A DNA stretch of 64,000 nucleotides, taken from assembly GCA_947489585.1 (NCBI GenBank), contig CANLEE010000007.1, positions 124,001 through 188,000 of the forward strand, written 5' to 3'. The notes beneath the pieces are model-generated. The model did not search any database, was not told the origin of the DNA, and worked only from the letters and a program-made list of their open reading frames with translations. Below, piece after piece: positions 36,147 to 45,556 of the stretch (position 1 is the stretch's first letter; each line of letters begins with the position of its first letter). The stretch is from an uncultured Psychroserpens sp. Lineage in GTDB: Bacteria > Bacteroidota > Bacteroidia > Flavobacteriales > Flavobacteriaceae. The translations under genes and the position numbers were made by a program.

Positions 36147-37838
36147 TTATCTCACCAATTTTTTATACTTAATTCGCTTCGGAATCAAATCACCACCCAA
36201 ACGTTTTTTCTTGTTCTCTTCATAATCTGAGAATCCACCTTCGAAGAAATATACCTGACTATCACCTTCAAAAGCTAAAATATGAGTACAAATACGGTCT
36301 AAGAACCATCTGTCGTGAGAGATAACTACTGCACATCCTGCAAAGTTCTCTAGACCTTCTTCTAAAGCCCTTAATGTATTAACATCAAGATCATTAGTAG
36401 GTTCGTCTAAAAGTAATACATTACCCTCTTCTTTAAGCGTCATTGCCAAATGTAAACGGTTACGTTCTCCACCTGACAATAAACTTACTTTCTTATTTTG
36501 TTCGCTTCCAGAAAAATTAAAACGACTTAAATATGCTCTAGAATTGACCTGCTTTCCTCCCATCATGACCAACTCTTGTTCGTCACTAAAGTTTTGCCAG
36601 ATTGATTTTTCTGGATCTATATTAGAATGCTTTTGGTCTACATAAGCGATTTTTGCAGTTTCTCCAACAACAAACTCACCCTTATCTGGTGCTTCTTCTC
36701 CCATAATCATTCGGAAGATTGTTGTTTTACCTGCTCCATTTGGACCTATAACGCCAACAATTCCAGCCTGAGGCAAATTAAAATTTAAATCTTCATATAG
36801 TAATTTATCATCATAGCCTTTGCTGACTCCTTTAGATTCAATCACATTAGTACCCAAGCGTGGACCATTAGGAATATAGATTTCTAACTTTTCGTCCAAT
36901 TGTTTTTGATCTTGGCTCATCAGTTTGTCATAGCTCTTCAAACGTGCTTTTTGTTTGGTTTGACGACCCTTAGCGCCTTGACGAACCCATTCTAGCTCTC
37001 GTTCTAACGTTTTTTGACGTTTAGATGCAGTTTTGCTTTCTTGAGCCATTCGTTTAGATTTTTGATCTAACCAAGACGAATAATTACCTTTCCAAGGAAT
37101 ACCTTCTCCTCTATCGAGTTCTAAGATCCAACCAGCAATATTATCTAAGAAATATCTATCGTGTGTTACAGCAATGACCGTTCCTTTATATTGTGCTAAA
37201 TGATGCTCTAACCAATGTACTGACTCGGCATCTAAGTGGTTGGTAGGCTCATCTAATAGTAATACATCTGGTTCTTGAAGTAATAAACGGCATAAGGCAA
37301 CGCGACGACGTTCACCTCCTGATAATACACCAATCTTTTTATCACCATCTGGTGTACGTAATGCATCCATAGCGATTTCTAATTTGGTATCTAACTCCCA
37401 TGCATTAGCAGCGTCAATTTGATCCTGAAGCTCGGCTTGACGGTTCATTAACTTTTCCATTTTATCTGGATCACTATAGACTTCCTCTAAACCAAACTGG
37501 TCATTTATTTTATTATACTCATCGAGAATGGCAACAGTTTCCGCTGCACCTTCTCTTACGACTTCCATTACTGTTTTATCATCGTCTAGCTTAGGTTCTT
37601 GCTCCAAGTATCCCACAGAATAATCTTGTGAGAACACCACATCACCTTGGTAATTTTTATCAACACCAGCAATAATCTTTAATAAGGTAGATTTACCAGA
37701 ACCGTTAAGTCCAAGAATTCCAATTTTTGCTCCGTAGAAGAAACTCAAATAAATATTTTTAAGTACTGGTGTATTTGCCGATTGAAATGTCTTTGTCACA
37801 CCAGACATTGAGAAAATTACTTTTTTATCGTCACTCAT
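36147..37838 (-). CDS. ettA: Energy-dependent translational throttle protein EttA (ABC-F)
   Basis: 563 residues with two ABC domains and no membrane part. Walker A GLNGSGKS (about 42-49) and GPNGAGKT (about 345-352), signatures LSGGERRR and LSGGERNR, and Walker B LLLDEPTNHLD and LLLDEPTNDLD are seen, with a linker rich in Arg, Lys and Gln (about 255-310). EttA binds the ribosomal E site and gates early elongation by energy state. Length and the full-length match to EttA pattern distinguish it from Uup or antibiotic-resistance ABC-F. It shares one base with the stop of the upstream gene. Confidence 0.93.
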   Translation of the reverse strand: MSDDKKVIFSMSGVTKTFQSANTPVLKNIYLSFFYGAKIGILGLNGSGKSTLLKIIAGVDKNYQGDVVFSQDYSVGYLEQEPKLDDDKTVMEVVREGAAETVAILDEYNKINDQFGLEEVYSDPDKMEKLMNRQAELQDQIDAANAWELDTKLEIAMDALRTPDGDKKIGVLSGGERRRVALCRLLLQEPDVLLLDEPTNHLDAESVHWLEHHLAQYKGTVIAVTHDRYFLDNIAGWILELDRGEGIPWKGNYSSWLDQKSKRMAQESKTASKRQKTLERELEWVRQGAKGRQTKQKARLKSYDKLMSQDQKQLDEKLEIYIPNGPRLGTNVIESKGVSKGYDDKLLYEDLNFNLPQAGIVGVIGPNGAGKTTIFRMIMGEEAPDKGEFVVGETAKIAYVDQKHSNIDPEKSIWQNFSDEQELVMMGGKQVNSRAYLSRFNFSGSEQNKKVSLLSGGERNRLHLAMTLKEEGNVLLLDEPTNDLDVNTLRALEEGLENFAGCAVVISHDRWFLDRICTHILAFEGDSQVYFFEGGFSDYEENKKKRLGGDLIPKRIKYKKLVR

Positions 37839-38020
37839 TATACTCTCCCTTTTAAAGCGTTAAACACCCAGGCTATAGCAAAAAAGCCAATACCTACAGC
37901 CGCAAACCCCCAACCTGCTACTTCGTCATATCGAAATGCGCCTAGTGCTATTAAACCTAATCCTACTATTATCATTATTGTGGTAGCCCAAGCTAACACT
38001 GTGTTTTTATTCATTGCCAT
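37838..38020 (-). CDS. Small two-helix membrane protein (CAL67264-like)
   Basis: 60 residues with two hydrophobic helices (about 10-28 and 34-54) and the motif GWGFAAVGIGFFAIAWVFNALKGR. I recall a Flavobacteriia family of about this size annotated as CAL67264 family membrane protein; recognition is from memory. The stop TAA overlaps the ATG of ettA by one base, so the two are translationally coupled. The start could equally be the second ATG at 38014. Confidence 0.75.
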   Translation of the reverse strand: MAMNKNTVLAWATTIMIIVGLGLIALGAFRYDEVAGWGFAAVGIGFFAIAWVFNALKGRV

Positions 38021-38112
38021 ATTCTTTTCTTAATTTAGATAGTTAGTCTAAACACAAATATCGTAAATTAATGTGGAAAATGACTCGAAGTTAAATACCT
38101 ATTCTATTAAAA

Positions 38113-39033
38113 TTAATGTTGCTCTATCCAAAGTCTAAACTCTGGTGTTCGACTATTAGAGGTATATATACAAGATGACGTATGATGCAATGAGATTTCT
38201 AGCCTGTTTTTTGTGTGAGATTTAAATTTATTGATGTAATTAAAATTGACAAGCTCACTTCGATTAACTTGAAAAAAATCAGATTTGCAAATTTGTTCTC
38301 TTATAGTTTTAAGCGAATCATTAATAATATGCTTGCTATTATTAATGGCATATGCAAATACAAAATCGCCTTGAGCTTGAAAATACAATACATCTTCGAC
38401 TCTTAAAAGATAAGTGCCATCTCGCTTCTTCGCTGTAAGTGTTCTTTTTACAGTTTTAGCTTTGGTTTTATTAAATGCATTAGTAGCAAGGTTAACAGAA
38501 TTAGCATCTGGAAACCCAGCAACTTGAAGTGAATTTCTTAAAAGCTGCTCTTTTTCGAATTTGAGTGATTCTATAACAGTTTGATTAATTAGCCAATCTC
38601 TTGTAAACTTATAAACAAATGAGAAAAATGTGATATTAAATACTAATACATTTAAAATACCAAAAACAATACTATTCTCACCAAAAAGTTCTTTTTTAAA
38701 CATTTCAATAAATCCCATTTCATTTTGCAAAGCAATAGCAAATATGGACGCCCTAACAATTACAAAAGCTGCAAGCAATGACAATGAAAGCCATACATAT
38801 GTAAACCATTGTTTTTTGTTGAGATACTTAGGAATAAACCAATACACGTTTAAAAGAAATATTGTAGGAGCAATTAATGCTATATGAGGTGCAACCGATT
38901 CGGGCAAGAAACTTTCTGAAATCCAAGATTTTGTCCAATTCACATTAATAGATGCAAAATATAAAGTCCAAATTATGATTTGCAGCCATACTTCCTTATT
39001 CAAAAAAAAAGATTTGATATTGGTCGTTTTCAT
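38113..39033 (-). CDS. Membrane-bound LytTR-domain transcription regulator
   Basis: 306 residues. Four hydrophobic segments (about 13-28, 49-66, 78-101, 120-142) form a sensor-like membrane part, a coiled linker follows, and a C-terminal LytTR DNA-binding domain (about 203-306) shows YLLRVEDVLYFQAQGDFV and FFQVNRSELVNFNYI. There is no histidine-kinase or receiver domain, so sensing and DNA binding are in one protein. It is divergent from the ABC-M1 peptidase operon, and LytTR-type direct repeats lie in the shared gap, pointing to auto- and cross-regulation. Confidence 0.85.
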   Translation of the reverse strand: MKTTNIKSFFLNKEVWLQIIIWTLYFASINVNWTKSWISESFLPESVAPHIALIAPTIFLLNVYWFIPKYLNKKQWFTYVWLSLSLLAAFVIVRASIFAIALQNEMGFIEMFKKELFGENSIVFGILNVLVFNITFFSFVYKFTRDWLINQTVIESLKFEKEQLLRNSLQVAGFPDANSVNLATNAFNKTKAKTVKRTLTAKKRDGTYLLRVEDVLYFQAQGDFVFAYAINNSKHIINDSLKTIREQICKSDFFQVNRSELVNFNYINKFKSHTKNRLEISLHHTSSCIYTSNSRTPEFRLWIEQH

Positions 39034-39089
39034 AAGTCTATGGATTGATTATACTAATTAAACGATTTGCATTGGGTTTTGTAACATTT

Positions 39090-39119
39090 TTCAACTTCAT
39101 TTTCACCCTATTCAACTTA
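39090..39119. promoter_or_regulatory. LytTR-type direct repeat operator
   Basis: TTCAACTTC (39090-39098) and TTCAACTTA (39111-39119) are 9-bp direct repeats separated by exactly 12 bp, i.e. 21 bp apart. On the minus strand they read TAAGTTGAA and GAAGTTGAA, near the LytTR consensus [TA][AC][CA]GTTN[AG][TG]. They lie between the LytTR gene and the ABC operon. Confidence 0.65.
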
Positions 39120-39189
39120 TTAATATCCTCACTGAAGTGAAACACTCTAAAAAACAGTAACATACAAGTACTTTTATCGTGTAATTAGT

Positions 39190-39420
39190 ATGACAAAACG
39201 ATTCATTTTTCAGCTCATTTTTTGCGTTCTTTTTATGATAGCAAACGTTATTAAAGATTTTATTCCTTTAGGAAAAATACATCTAAAAAAAGAAGCATGT
39301 CAAATTCAGATTGATGCCTTATTTGAAAAAGATATGCTTTTAGATATAAAGCCAATGCTCACAAAAAAAGAGTTAGATGGTATTGAGAAACTCAAAGAAC
39401 ACTATTGCGAATCACATTAA
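39190..39420 (+). CDS. Small membrane-anchored or secreted protein, unknown
   Basis: 76 residues with an N-terminal signal or anchor (MTKRFIFQLIFCVLFMIANV) and a charged C-terminal part with two cysteines (KEACQIQ and HYCESH). It is the first gene downstream of the LytTR repeats, 25 bases before the ABC ATPase gene, so likely part of that operon. No family is recognised. Confidence 0.6.
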   Translation: MTKRFIFQLIFCVLFMIANVIKDFIPLGKIHLKKEACQIQIDALFEKDMLLDIKPMLTKKELDGIEKLKEHYCESH

Positions 39421-39445
39421 AAGCCATCAACTAAAATAACCACAT

Positions 39446-40318
39446 ATGAATTTATCAATCAACAATCTCAACAAGACATATAGTAACAATACAAAAGCTA
39501 TAGACAACCTTTCTTTAACTATTGAAAAAGGCATGTTTGGTTTACTTGGTCCAAATGGTGCTGGTAAGTCTTCACTTATGCGAACTATAGCAACATTGCA
39601 ACTACCAGATTCTGGAAACATTCAGTTTCAAGAAATAGATGCCCTAAAAAACCAAATGCAACTAAGACAAGTTCTTGGCTATTTACCGCAATCTTTTGGA
39701 GTCTATCAAAGTGTTTCTGCCGAACATTTATTAGATTATTTTGCCATACTCAAAGGCATTTCTTCAAAAAAAGACAGGCAAAAAATAGTTCAACATGTAC
39801 TTGAGCTTACAAATCTATATGATGTTAGAAAAAAGCATGTTAGCGGTTATTCTGGAGGAATGAAGCAACGTTTTGGTATTGCTCAATTGTTACTTAACAC
39901 TCCAAAATTAATCATTGTAGATGAACCAACTGCAGGATTGGACCCAGAAGAACGCAATAGATTTTTAAACGTATTAAGAGAAGTGGGATCTGAAAACACA
40001 GTCATTTTTTCTACTCATATTGTCGAAGATGTTAAAGAATTATGCACAGACATGGCCATTATGAACAAAGGACGCATTCTTCAAAAAATAAAACCTTCTG
40101 AAGCTACTAAAGCAATTAAAAATGAGATTTGGACAACTACTATTGAAAAGCAGTATTTAAAAAACATGACAGATAAATATTCGGTGTTATCCACAAGTTA
40201 CAATGAAGATAATTTATTGAACATACGGGTACACTCTCAAGAAAGGCCTGCAATTCAATTTGAAAATGCCATTCCAAACTTAGAAGATGTATACTTCATT
40301 GCTCTCAAAAATTCTTAA
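39446..40318 (+). CDS. ABC transporter ATP-binding protein
   Basis: 290 residues with all ATPase motifs: Walker A GPNGAGKS (about 35-42), Q-loop LPQSFGVYQS, signature YSGGMKQRFG, Walker B LIIVDEPTAGLDP and switch FSTHIVED. The C-terminal 70 residues are of the ABC-2 drug/bacitracin-exporter type. It pairs with the permease-peptidase gene 18 bases downstream. The transported substrate is unknown. Confidence 0.9.
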   Translation: MNLSINNLNKTYSNNTKAIDNLSLTIEKGMFGLLGPNGAGKSSLMRTIATLQLPDSGNIQFQEIDALKNQMQLRQVLGYLPQSFGVYQSVSAEHLLDYFAILKGISSKKDRQKIVQHVLELTNLYDVRKKHVSGYSGGMKQRFGIAQLLLNTPKLIIVDEPTAGLDPEERNRFLNVLREVGSENTVIFSTHIVEDVKELCTDMAIMNKGRILQKIKPSEATKAIKNEIWTTTIEKQYLKNMTDKYSVLSTSYNEDNLLNIRVHSQERPAIQFENAIPNLEDVYFIALKNS

Positions 40319-40336
40319 TATTTAAACCATCAAACC

Positions 40337-43300
40337 ATGTTTAAACATATATTTTTATACGAACTCAAATACTGGTTAAGAAAGCCTACATTTTATCTTT
40401 ACTTCATTGTATTTTCTTCGATAGCTTTTTTGTCAGTAGTTGGAACAGCAGGTCTTTTTGATCCACCTCCAACAAACAATACAATTGAAAGGTTAATTAA
40501 TTCACCTTTTGAGATTAATTATATGCTACAATATTTTGGAAAAATTCTATTATTCCTATTACCAGCAATTATTGGTGCTACGATTTACAAAGATTTTAAA
40601 GGCAATGCCCATAGTGTGCTTTATAGTTTTCCTATGCGAAAGCAGGAATACCTATTTGGAAAATTCTTAAGTCCTTTACTATTGGTTTGTAGCATTGCTT
40701 TTTCTGTAGGTCTTTCTATAGGAATTGCAGAGCATGTTCCTGGTTTACATGACACAAAAATTGGCACATTTAAACTCGGAGGTTACTTACAAGCGCTTTT
40801 CCTTTTTATAATTCCTAATCTCCTGTTTTTTGGAATTATCGTATTTGCAGTTGTAACCTATTTTAGAAACATTTATGCAGGTTTTGTAGTGCTCATTATT
40901 TTATTTTTCCTTCAAAATATTATTGAAAATGCCTTTAACGGCTATGCTATTGCTTTACTTGATCCTTTTGGGCAAAATGCAGTGTTATACGAAACTCAAA
41001 ACTGGACGCTTGCAGATAAAAACACTAAGTTCATTCCTCTTTTCGGAGTTGTGCTATACAACAGGTTAATTTGGTTAGCGATATCATCATTAATATTTGC
41101 ATTTGTCTATAAAAAATTTGCATTTAGAGAACAACCTATAGCTTCATTATTTAAAAGAAAAAACAAAAAACGCGAGAAAAAAAACACTATTGGAGGTATT
41201 TTGGATATTTCATTACCAAAAGTGAAATATAACTTCTCCAGTAATCAACAATTAAATTATGCTTGGTTATTATCTAAGGTGAACTTTCAAACTATAGTGA
41301 AAAGCTGGATGTTTTACATTATTGTTTTCTTCGGAATCTTAGCTGTACTATTTGCTATTGCTAGAGTAACAAATAATAATGAAATGACCATTTTACCCGT
41401 CACTCATATCGTATTGACAATTCCAGCTTTTTTCTTTACAACAATAATCATGCTATTGACATTCATTTATAGTGGTATGTTAGTACATAAAGACAGCATG
41501 TCTAATATGAACCAGTTAGTCGACGTCACTCCAATAAGCAATTTTGCATTGCTAGCCTCAAAAGTTATTGCCATTTTAAAAATGCAATTGCTATTGCTAA
41601 CTATTATGATGCTGGTAGGAATACTTATTCAACTATATAATAACTACCATCACATGCAAATTCAATTGTATATATTCCATTTATATAAGGTGCAATTTAT
41701 TGGACTAATTATTTGGGCATTTGCATCAGTATTTGTGCACTCGCTACTTAAAAACACCTATGTAGGCATTTTCATTTTAATTTTAGGGTGGCTAGGCATA
41801 TCAGGGCTAAAACAAATTGGAATTACATCACGATTACTTTTGTTTAATTTCTCTGAACCTATGCAATATTCTGATTTAAATGGTTACGGCAATCTTCTTC
41901 AACCCTACTTTTTAGTAAAAAGTTATTGGTTTGTTTTTGGATTACTATTATTAATAATCGCCTATTTATTTTGGTCTAGAGGATTATCACAGACCTTAAA
42001 AGATCGAATACATTCTGCAAAGTTGAATTTTAAACGCCATGTAAAAATAGCAACAACAGTCTGCCTGCTTACGTTTATTGCTCTTGGTTTTACAATTTAT
42101 TCCGAAGAAAATAAGACTGTTGAATTATCATCTAAAGACAGAAATAAAGCTTTCAATAGGTTTGAAAGTGAATTTAATAGCTATTCAAAAATTCAAAACC
42201 AGCCCAAAATAACTACCATAGATTTAGAGATTAATATCTTTCCAAAATCAAATAACCTTGATATTAAAGGTCAATACATTTTAGTCAACAAATCTTCAAA
42301 AGCAATTGACACTTTACTGATTAAAACCGGGTTTGATGAAACGACAACATTTGCAATTGATAGAGTTTCAGAAGTTATCAACGAAGACACTTATGTGAAA
42401 TTTTCAGTGTTAAAACTGAAACATGCTTTGCAACCAAAAGATAGTATTAGATTAGATTTTACTATTAAAAACAAAGCCAATACGCTCTTTGAAAATAATT
42501 CTAATGTGCTCAATAATGGCACCTTCTTTAAAAATAACATCTTTCCACGAATAGGATATTTCCTTAACGCAAACTCAAAGATTCCAAGTGATAGCTTAGC
42601 AAAAAGAAGACACTACTATTCTCAAGATTCAGATGCTGTGCATTTGAGAACTGTGATTAGCACATCAAAAAATCAAACCGCTATTGCGCCAGGCTATTTA
42701 AAAAAGACATGGACTGCAAATGACAGAAACTATTTTGAATATGCAACTGATTCTAAAATCAAAAACTCTTTAAGTTTTAGTTCTGGCGTATTTCAAGTTG
42801 AAGCCGAAAACTATAAAGGTGTCGCACTTGAAATTTACCATCAAAAAAACCACACGCATAACCTTTCAAAAATGAAAAATGGCTTAAAAGCAGCATTAGA
42901 TTATAACACGAAACATTTTGGGAATTATCAATTCAGCGAAGCACGTATTATTGAATTTCCAATTACCGAAGGCACTTATGCATCAGTTATGGCTAATAGC
43001 ATTCCCACTTCTGAAATGCGCTTCATTGCAAACGCATCTAATGAAACTGTAGACATTTCATTTTATACCATTGCGCATGAAATAACACATCAATGGTTTG
43101 GCAATCAAGTTGTACCAGCAGATGCCATTGGAGCTACTATGTTAAGTGAAAGTATTACCGAATATATTTCACTTAATATTTACGAAGACATACATGGCAA
43201 ATTAAAAGCACAACAATTTTTAAAAATGCAGCACGAGCGCTATTTAAAAGGAAGAACTAGTGAAACTGATACTGAACCTCCATTATATTTAGTTAAAGGT

Positions 43301-43831
43301 GAACAACAGTATTTAGCTTACAGAAAAGGAACTATTGCTTTCAATACCCTAAGTCATTATCTAAGAAAAGATAAATTTCATACTATTTTAAAACACTTTT
43401 TAAACACTTATAAAAATAGAGAAGCTTTGTATCCAACATCACTAGATTTGATTTCACAATTAAAATCTCAAACACCAGATTCGTTACAGTATCTTATTAA
43501 AGATTATTTTGAGACAGTGACATTTCATGAAGCAAAAATTAATAACGCAGATATAACTAAAATTAATACTGAAAGCTGGCGAGTGAAGGTTAATCTAGAC
43601 TTTTATAAGTATAGAGATAAATACGAAGCTATAAAATTAGTTTTGAATGATTATCTCGAAATCGGATTTTACAATGCTAATGATGAACTCATTTCAATAC
43701 AACAAATCTTTATAGATGAAAGCAATGAAATAGTGTCATTTAACTTAAAAGAAGTACCATCAAAAATTGTTTTAGATCCTAATCTATTACTAATAGAAAA
43801 GAATAGAGATACTAATGAGTTTAATTATTAA
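40337..43831 (+). CDS. ABC-2 permease fused to an M1-family aminopeptidase-like domain
   Basis: 1164 residues. Two blocks of membrane helices (about 15-265 and 320-560) look like duplicated ABC-2 permease units; a last helix near 570-590 leads into a large domain outside the membrane with an M1 zinc motif HEITHQWFGNQ (H914, E915, H918) and third ligand E938 in LSESITEY, 19 residues between. Fusions of this kind are known in Bacteroidota. It may export peptides or lipids and trim or bind peptides at the surface; the role is unproven. The upstream ATPase completes the transporter. Confidence 0.88.
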   Translation: MFKHIFLYELKYWLRKPTFYLYFIVFSSIAFLSVVGTAGLFDPPPTNNTIERLINSPFEINYMLQYFGKILLFLLPAIIGATIYKDFKGNAHSVLYSFPMRKQEYLFGKFLSPLLLVCSIAFSVGLSIGIAEHVPGLHDTKIGTFKLGGYLQALFLFIIPNLLFFGIIVFAVVTYFRNIYAGFVVLIILFFLQNIIENAFNGYAIALLDPFGQNAVLYETQNWTLADKNTKFIPLFGVVLYNRLIWLAISSLIFAFVYKKFAFREQPIASLFKRKNKKREKKNTIGGILDISLPKVKYNFSSNQQLNYAWLLSKVNFQTIVKSWMFYIIVFFGILAVLFAIARVTNNNEMTILPVTHIVLTIPAFFFTTIIMLLTFIYSGMLVHKDSMSNMNQLVDVTPISNFALLASKVIAILKMQLLLLTIMMLVGILIQLYNNYHHMQIQLYIFHLYKVQFIGLIIWAFASVFVHSLLKNTYVGIFILILGWLGISGLKQIGITSRLLLFNFSEPMQYSDLNGYGNLLQPYFLVKSYWFVFGLLLLIIAYLFWSRGLSQTLKDRIHSAKLNFKRHVKIATTVCLLTFIALGFTIYSEENKTVELSSKDRNKAFNRFESEFNSYSKIQNQPKITTIDLEINIFPKSNNLDIKGQYILVNKSSKAIDTLLIKTGFDETTTFAIDRVSEVINEDTYVKFSVLKLKHALQPKDSIRLDFTIKNKANTLFENNSNVLNNGTFFKNNIFPRIGYFLNANSKIPSDSLAKRRHYYSQDSDAVHLRTVISTSKNQTAIAPGYLKKTWTANDRNYFEYATDSKIKNSLSFSSGVFQVEAENYKGVALEIYHQKNHTHNLSKMKNGLKAALDYNTKHFGNYQFSEARIIEFPITEGTYASVMANSIPTSEMRFIANASNETVDISFYTIAHEITHQWFGNQVVPADAIGATMLSESITEYISLNIYEDIHGKLKAQQFLKMQHERYLKGRTSETDTEPPLYLVKGEQQYLAYRKGTIAFNTLSHYLRKDKFHTILKHFLNTYKNREALYPTSLDLISQLKSQTPDSLQYLIKDYFETVTFHEAKINNADITKINTESWRVKVNLDFYKYRDKYEAIKLVLNDYLEIGFYNANDELISIQQIFIDESNEIVSFNLKEVPSKIVLDPNLLLIEKNRDTNEFNY

Positions 43832-43834
43832 AAT

Positions 43835-43864
43835 AAAAAAGCATCCAATTAAGGATGCTTTTTT
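43835..43864. terminator. Bidirectional rho-independent terminator
   Basis: Stem AAAAAAGCATCC/GGATGCTTTTTT with loop AATTAA lies between the convergent ABC-M1 gene and the first pirin gene. Confidence 0.85.
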
Positions 43865-43886
43865 ATTTTAATCAATTACAGCTATC

Positions 43887-44603
43887 TTAGTTCATTGGAA
43901 CCTCAACAATAATTAATTCTGAATTATGTCTCGCTTTAATTTTAATAGTGTCCGTTTCAAAAACACCTATAGCATCTCTTTTGCCTAAACTATTGCCTGC
44001 AACTTCAACTTCACCATCTACAACAAATATGTATGCACCATTTTGATCAGATTTGAAGTTTATATCAACAGCTTTATCTAGATCTAAGTTCGCTCTATAA
44101 ATATAAGCTTGCTGACTAACTGGCAAAGCATTACCTTCTAATTTGTCTTTAGGAGCTACAACTGTTTGAAGTTGATTTCGTCTCTCTTCTCTAAGGAACA
44201 TACGTTGTTCATAGTTTGGCTGAACACTCTTTTCTTCAGGAATAATCCATAATTGCAAAAAATTAGTTTCTTCAGTTTTACTATCGTTAAACTCTGAATG
44301 TGTCAAACCTGTTCCTGCACTCATCACCTGAACTTCATCTACTTCTATAGCTCGTTTATTGCCCATACTATCTTTATGCGATAGCGCTCCTTTTAGTGGT
44401 ATAGAAATGATTTCCATATTTTGATGTGGATGTGTTCCAAATCCCATTTTTGGTTGAACAAGATCATCATTTAGAACACGAAGTGCTCCAAAATTCATTC
44501 GTTCTTGATTTTGATAACTCGCAAAACTAAATGTATGATGTGATTTTAACCATCCATGGTTTGCGAAGCCTCTTGAATCTGCTTTGTGAACTATTGTTTT
44601 CAT
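43887..44603 (-). CDS. Pirin family protein (YhhW-like)
   Basis: 238 residues, bicupin fold. Metal-binding residues are in GTHPHQNMEI and THSEFND, with HKDSMGN between. The E. coli relative YhhW has quercetinase activity; physiological roles include redox sensing. It lies 23 bases behind a second pirin gene on the same strand. The operator-like palindrome upstream of that gene likely controls both. Confidence 0.88.
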   Translation of the reverse strand: MKTIVHKADSRGFANHGWLKSHHTFSFASYQNQERMNFGALRVLNDDLVQPKMGFGTHPHQNMEIISIPLKGALSHKDSMGNKRAIEVDEVQVMSAGTGLTHSEFNDSKTEETNFLQLWIIPEEKSVQPNYEQRMFLREERRNQLQTVVAPKDKLEGNALPVSQQAYIYRANLDLDKAVDINFKSDQNGAYIFVVDGEVEVAGNSLGKRDAIGVFETDTIKIKARHNSELIIVEVPMN

Positions 44604-44626
44604 GATTTTTTATATGTATTGCATTA

Positions 44627-45499
44627 TTAATTTGCTGGAAGAAATCCCATTTTACCCTCTTGATAATCTCGCATAGCTTCCATCAATTCTGTTTGCGTAT
44701 TCATCACGTATGGACCATAAGTTGCAACCTGCTCATGAAATGGTACTCCAGATAAGAATAATAATAGACTATCAGATTCTGATTCTAAAGTAAACCCATC
44801 CCCATCCTGATGAAACTGAATGAGTTGATTTTCATCTAGTTCTAAAATTTCTGAGTCATTCACGTTTACTTTTCCTTTTAACAAGTACAACATGCCTTGA
44901 TGAGAACTGTCAAAATTAATCGTTTGCTTACCTCCTGCTTTTGCAGTAATCAGAAATGCATTAACTGGTGTTTGAGTTCCTATTTTCCCATAGGTGTTTT
45001 GAAACTCGCCAGCGACAATTCTAGTTTCTATTTTTTCATCTTCGGAAGTAATCACATTAAACTCCTCATGCTTAGCATGCTGATAATTAGCTTGAATCAT
45101 TTTTTTCTCAGCAGGAAGGTTTAACCATAACTGAATGCCTTCAAGGGTTCCTCCATTTCTAACGAAGTCTTTTGTTGGACCCTCAGCATGAATAATACCT
45201 CGGCCAGCAGTTGTCCATTGCACATCTCCCGATTTAACCACACTCTCATGACCTAACGAATCACGATGCAATTGCTCTCCTTGAATTAAAAAGGTGATGG
45301 GTTCAAAGCCTCTATGTGGATGCGGCCCTAAATCAAACGGATTACTTTTTTCATTAATCTCATAAGGCCCATAATGGTGTAATAAAATAAATGGATCTAC
45401 CATTTCTATTTGTTGTGTTGGTACTGGTTGACGTAATCTAATTGGTCCCATATTAACGAAATCACTTCGTCCAACATTTTTTATTGTATTTAGTTTCAT
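44627..45499 (-). CDS. Pirin family protein
   Basis: 290 residues. The N-terminal cupin shows the classic pirin signature GPHPHRGFEPITF, HRDSLGHES and GDVQWTTAGRGIIHAE, with three His and one Glu as metal ligands; the C-terminal cupin lacks the metal residues. It is the first gene of a two-pirin unit, whose start lies 20 bases after a perfect 22-bp palindrome shared with the nearby DoxX-flavin reductase-MarR operon. Function is probably oxidative or electrophile stress related by context. Confidence 0.9.
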   Translation of the reverse strand: MKLNTIKNVGRSDFVNMGPIRLRQPVPTQQIEMVDPFILLHHYGPYEINEKSNPFDLGPHPHRGFEPITFLIQGEQLHRDSLGHESVVKSGDVQWTTAGRGIIHAEGPTKDFVRNGGTLEGIQLWLNLPAEKKMIQANYQHAKHEEFNVITSEDEKIETRIVAGEFQNTYGKIGTQTPVNAFLITAKAGGKQTINFDSSHQGMLYLLKGKVNVNDSEILELDENQLIQFHQDGDGFTLESESDSLLLFLSGVPFHEQVATYGPYVMNTQTELMEAMRDYQEGKMGFLPAN

Positions 45500-45518
45500 T
45501 TGTAATAATTTTTATTGC

Positions 45519-45540
45519 AATAGTTTCCATGGAAACTATT
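45519..45540. promoter_or_regulatory. Perfect 22-bp palindrome, candidate MarR operator upstream of the pirins
   Basis: The dyad AATAGTTTCCA/TGGAAACTATT pairs at every position. A near copy lies at 46931-46950 before the DoxX operon that contains the marR gene. It sits between the end of marR (45557) and the start of the first pirin (45499). Confidence 0.7.
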
Positions 45541-45556
45541 TAGTTAAAAAAATACG

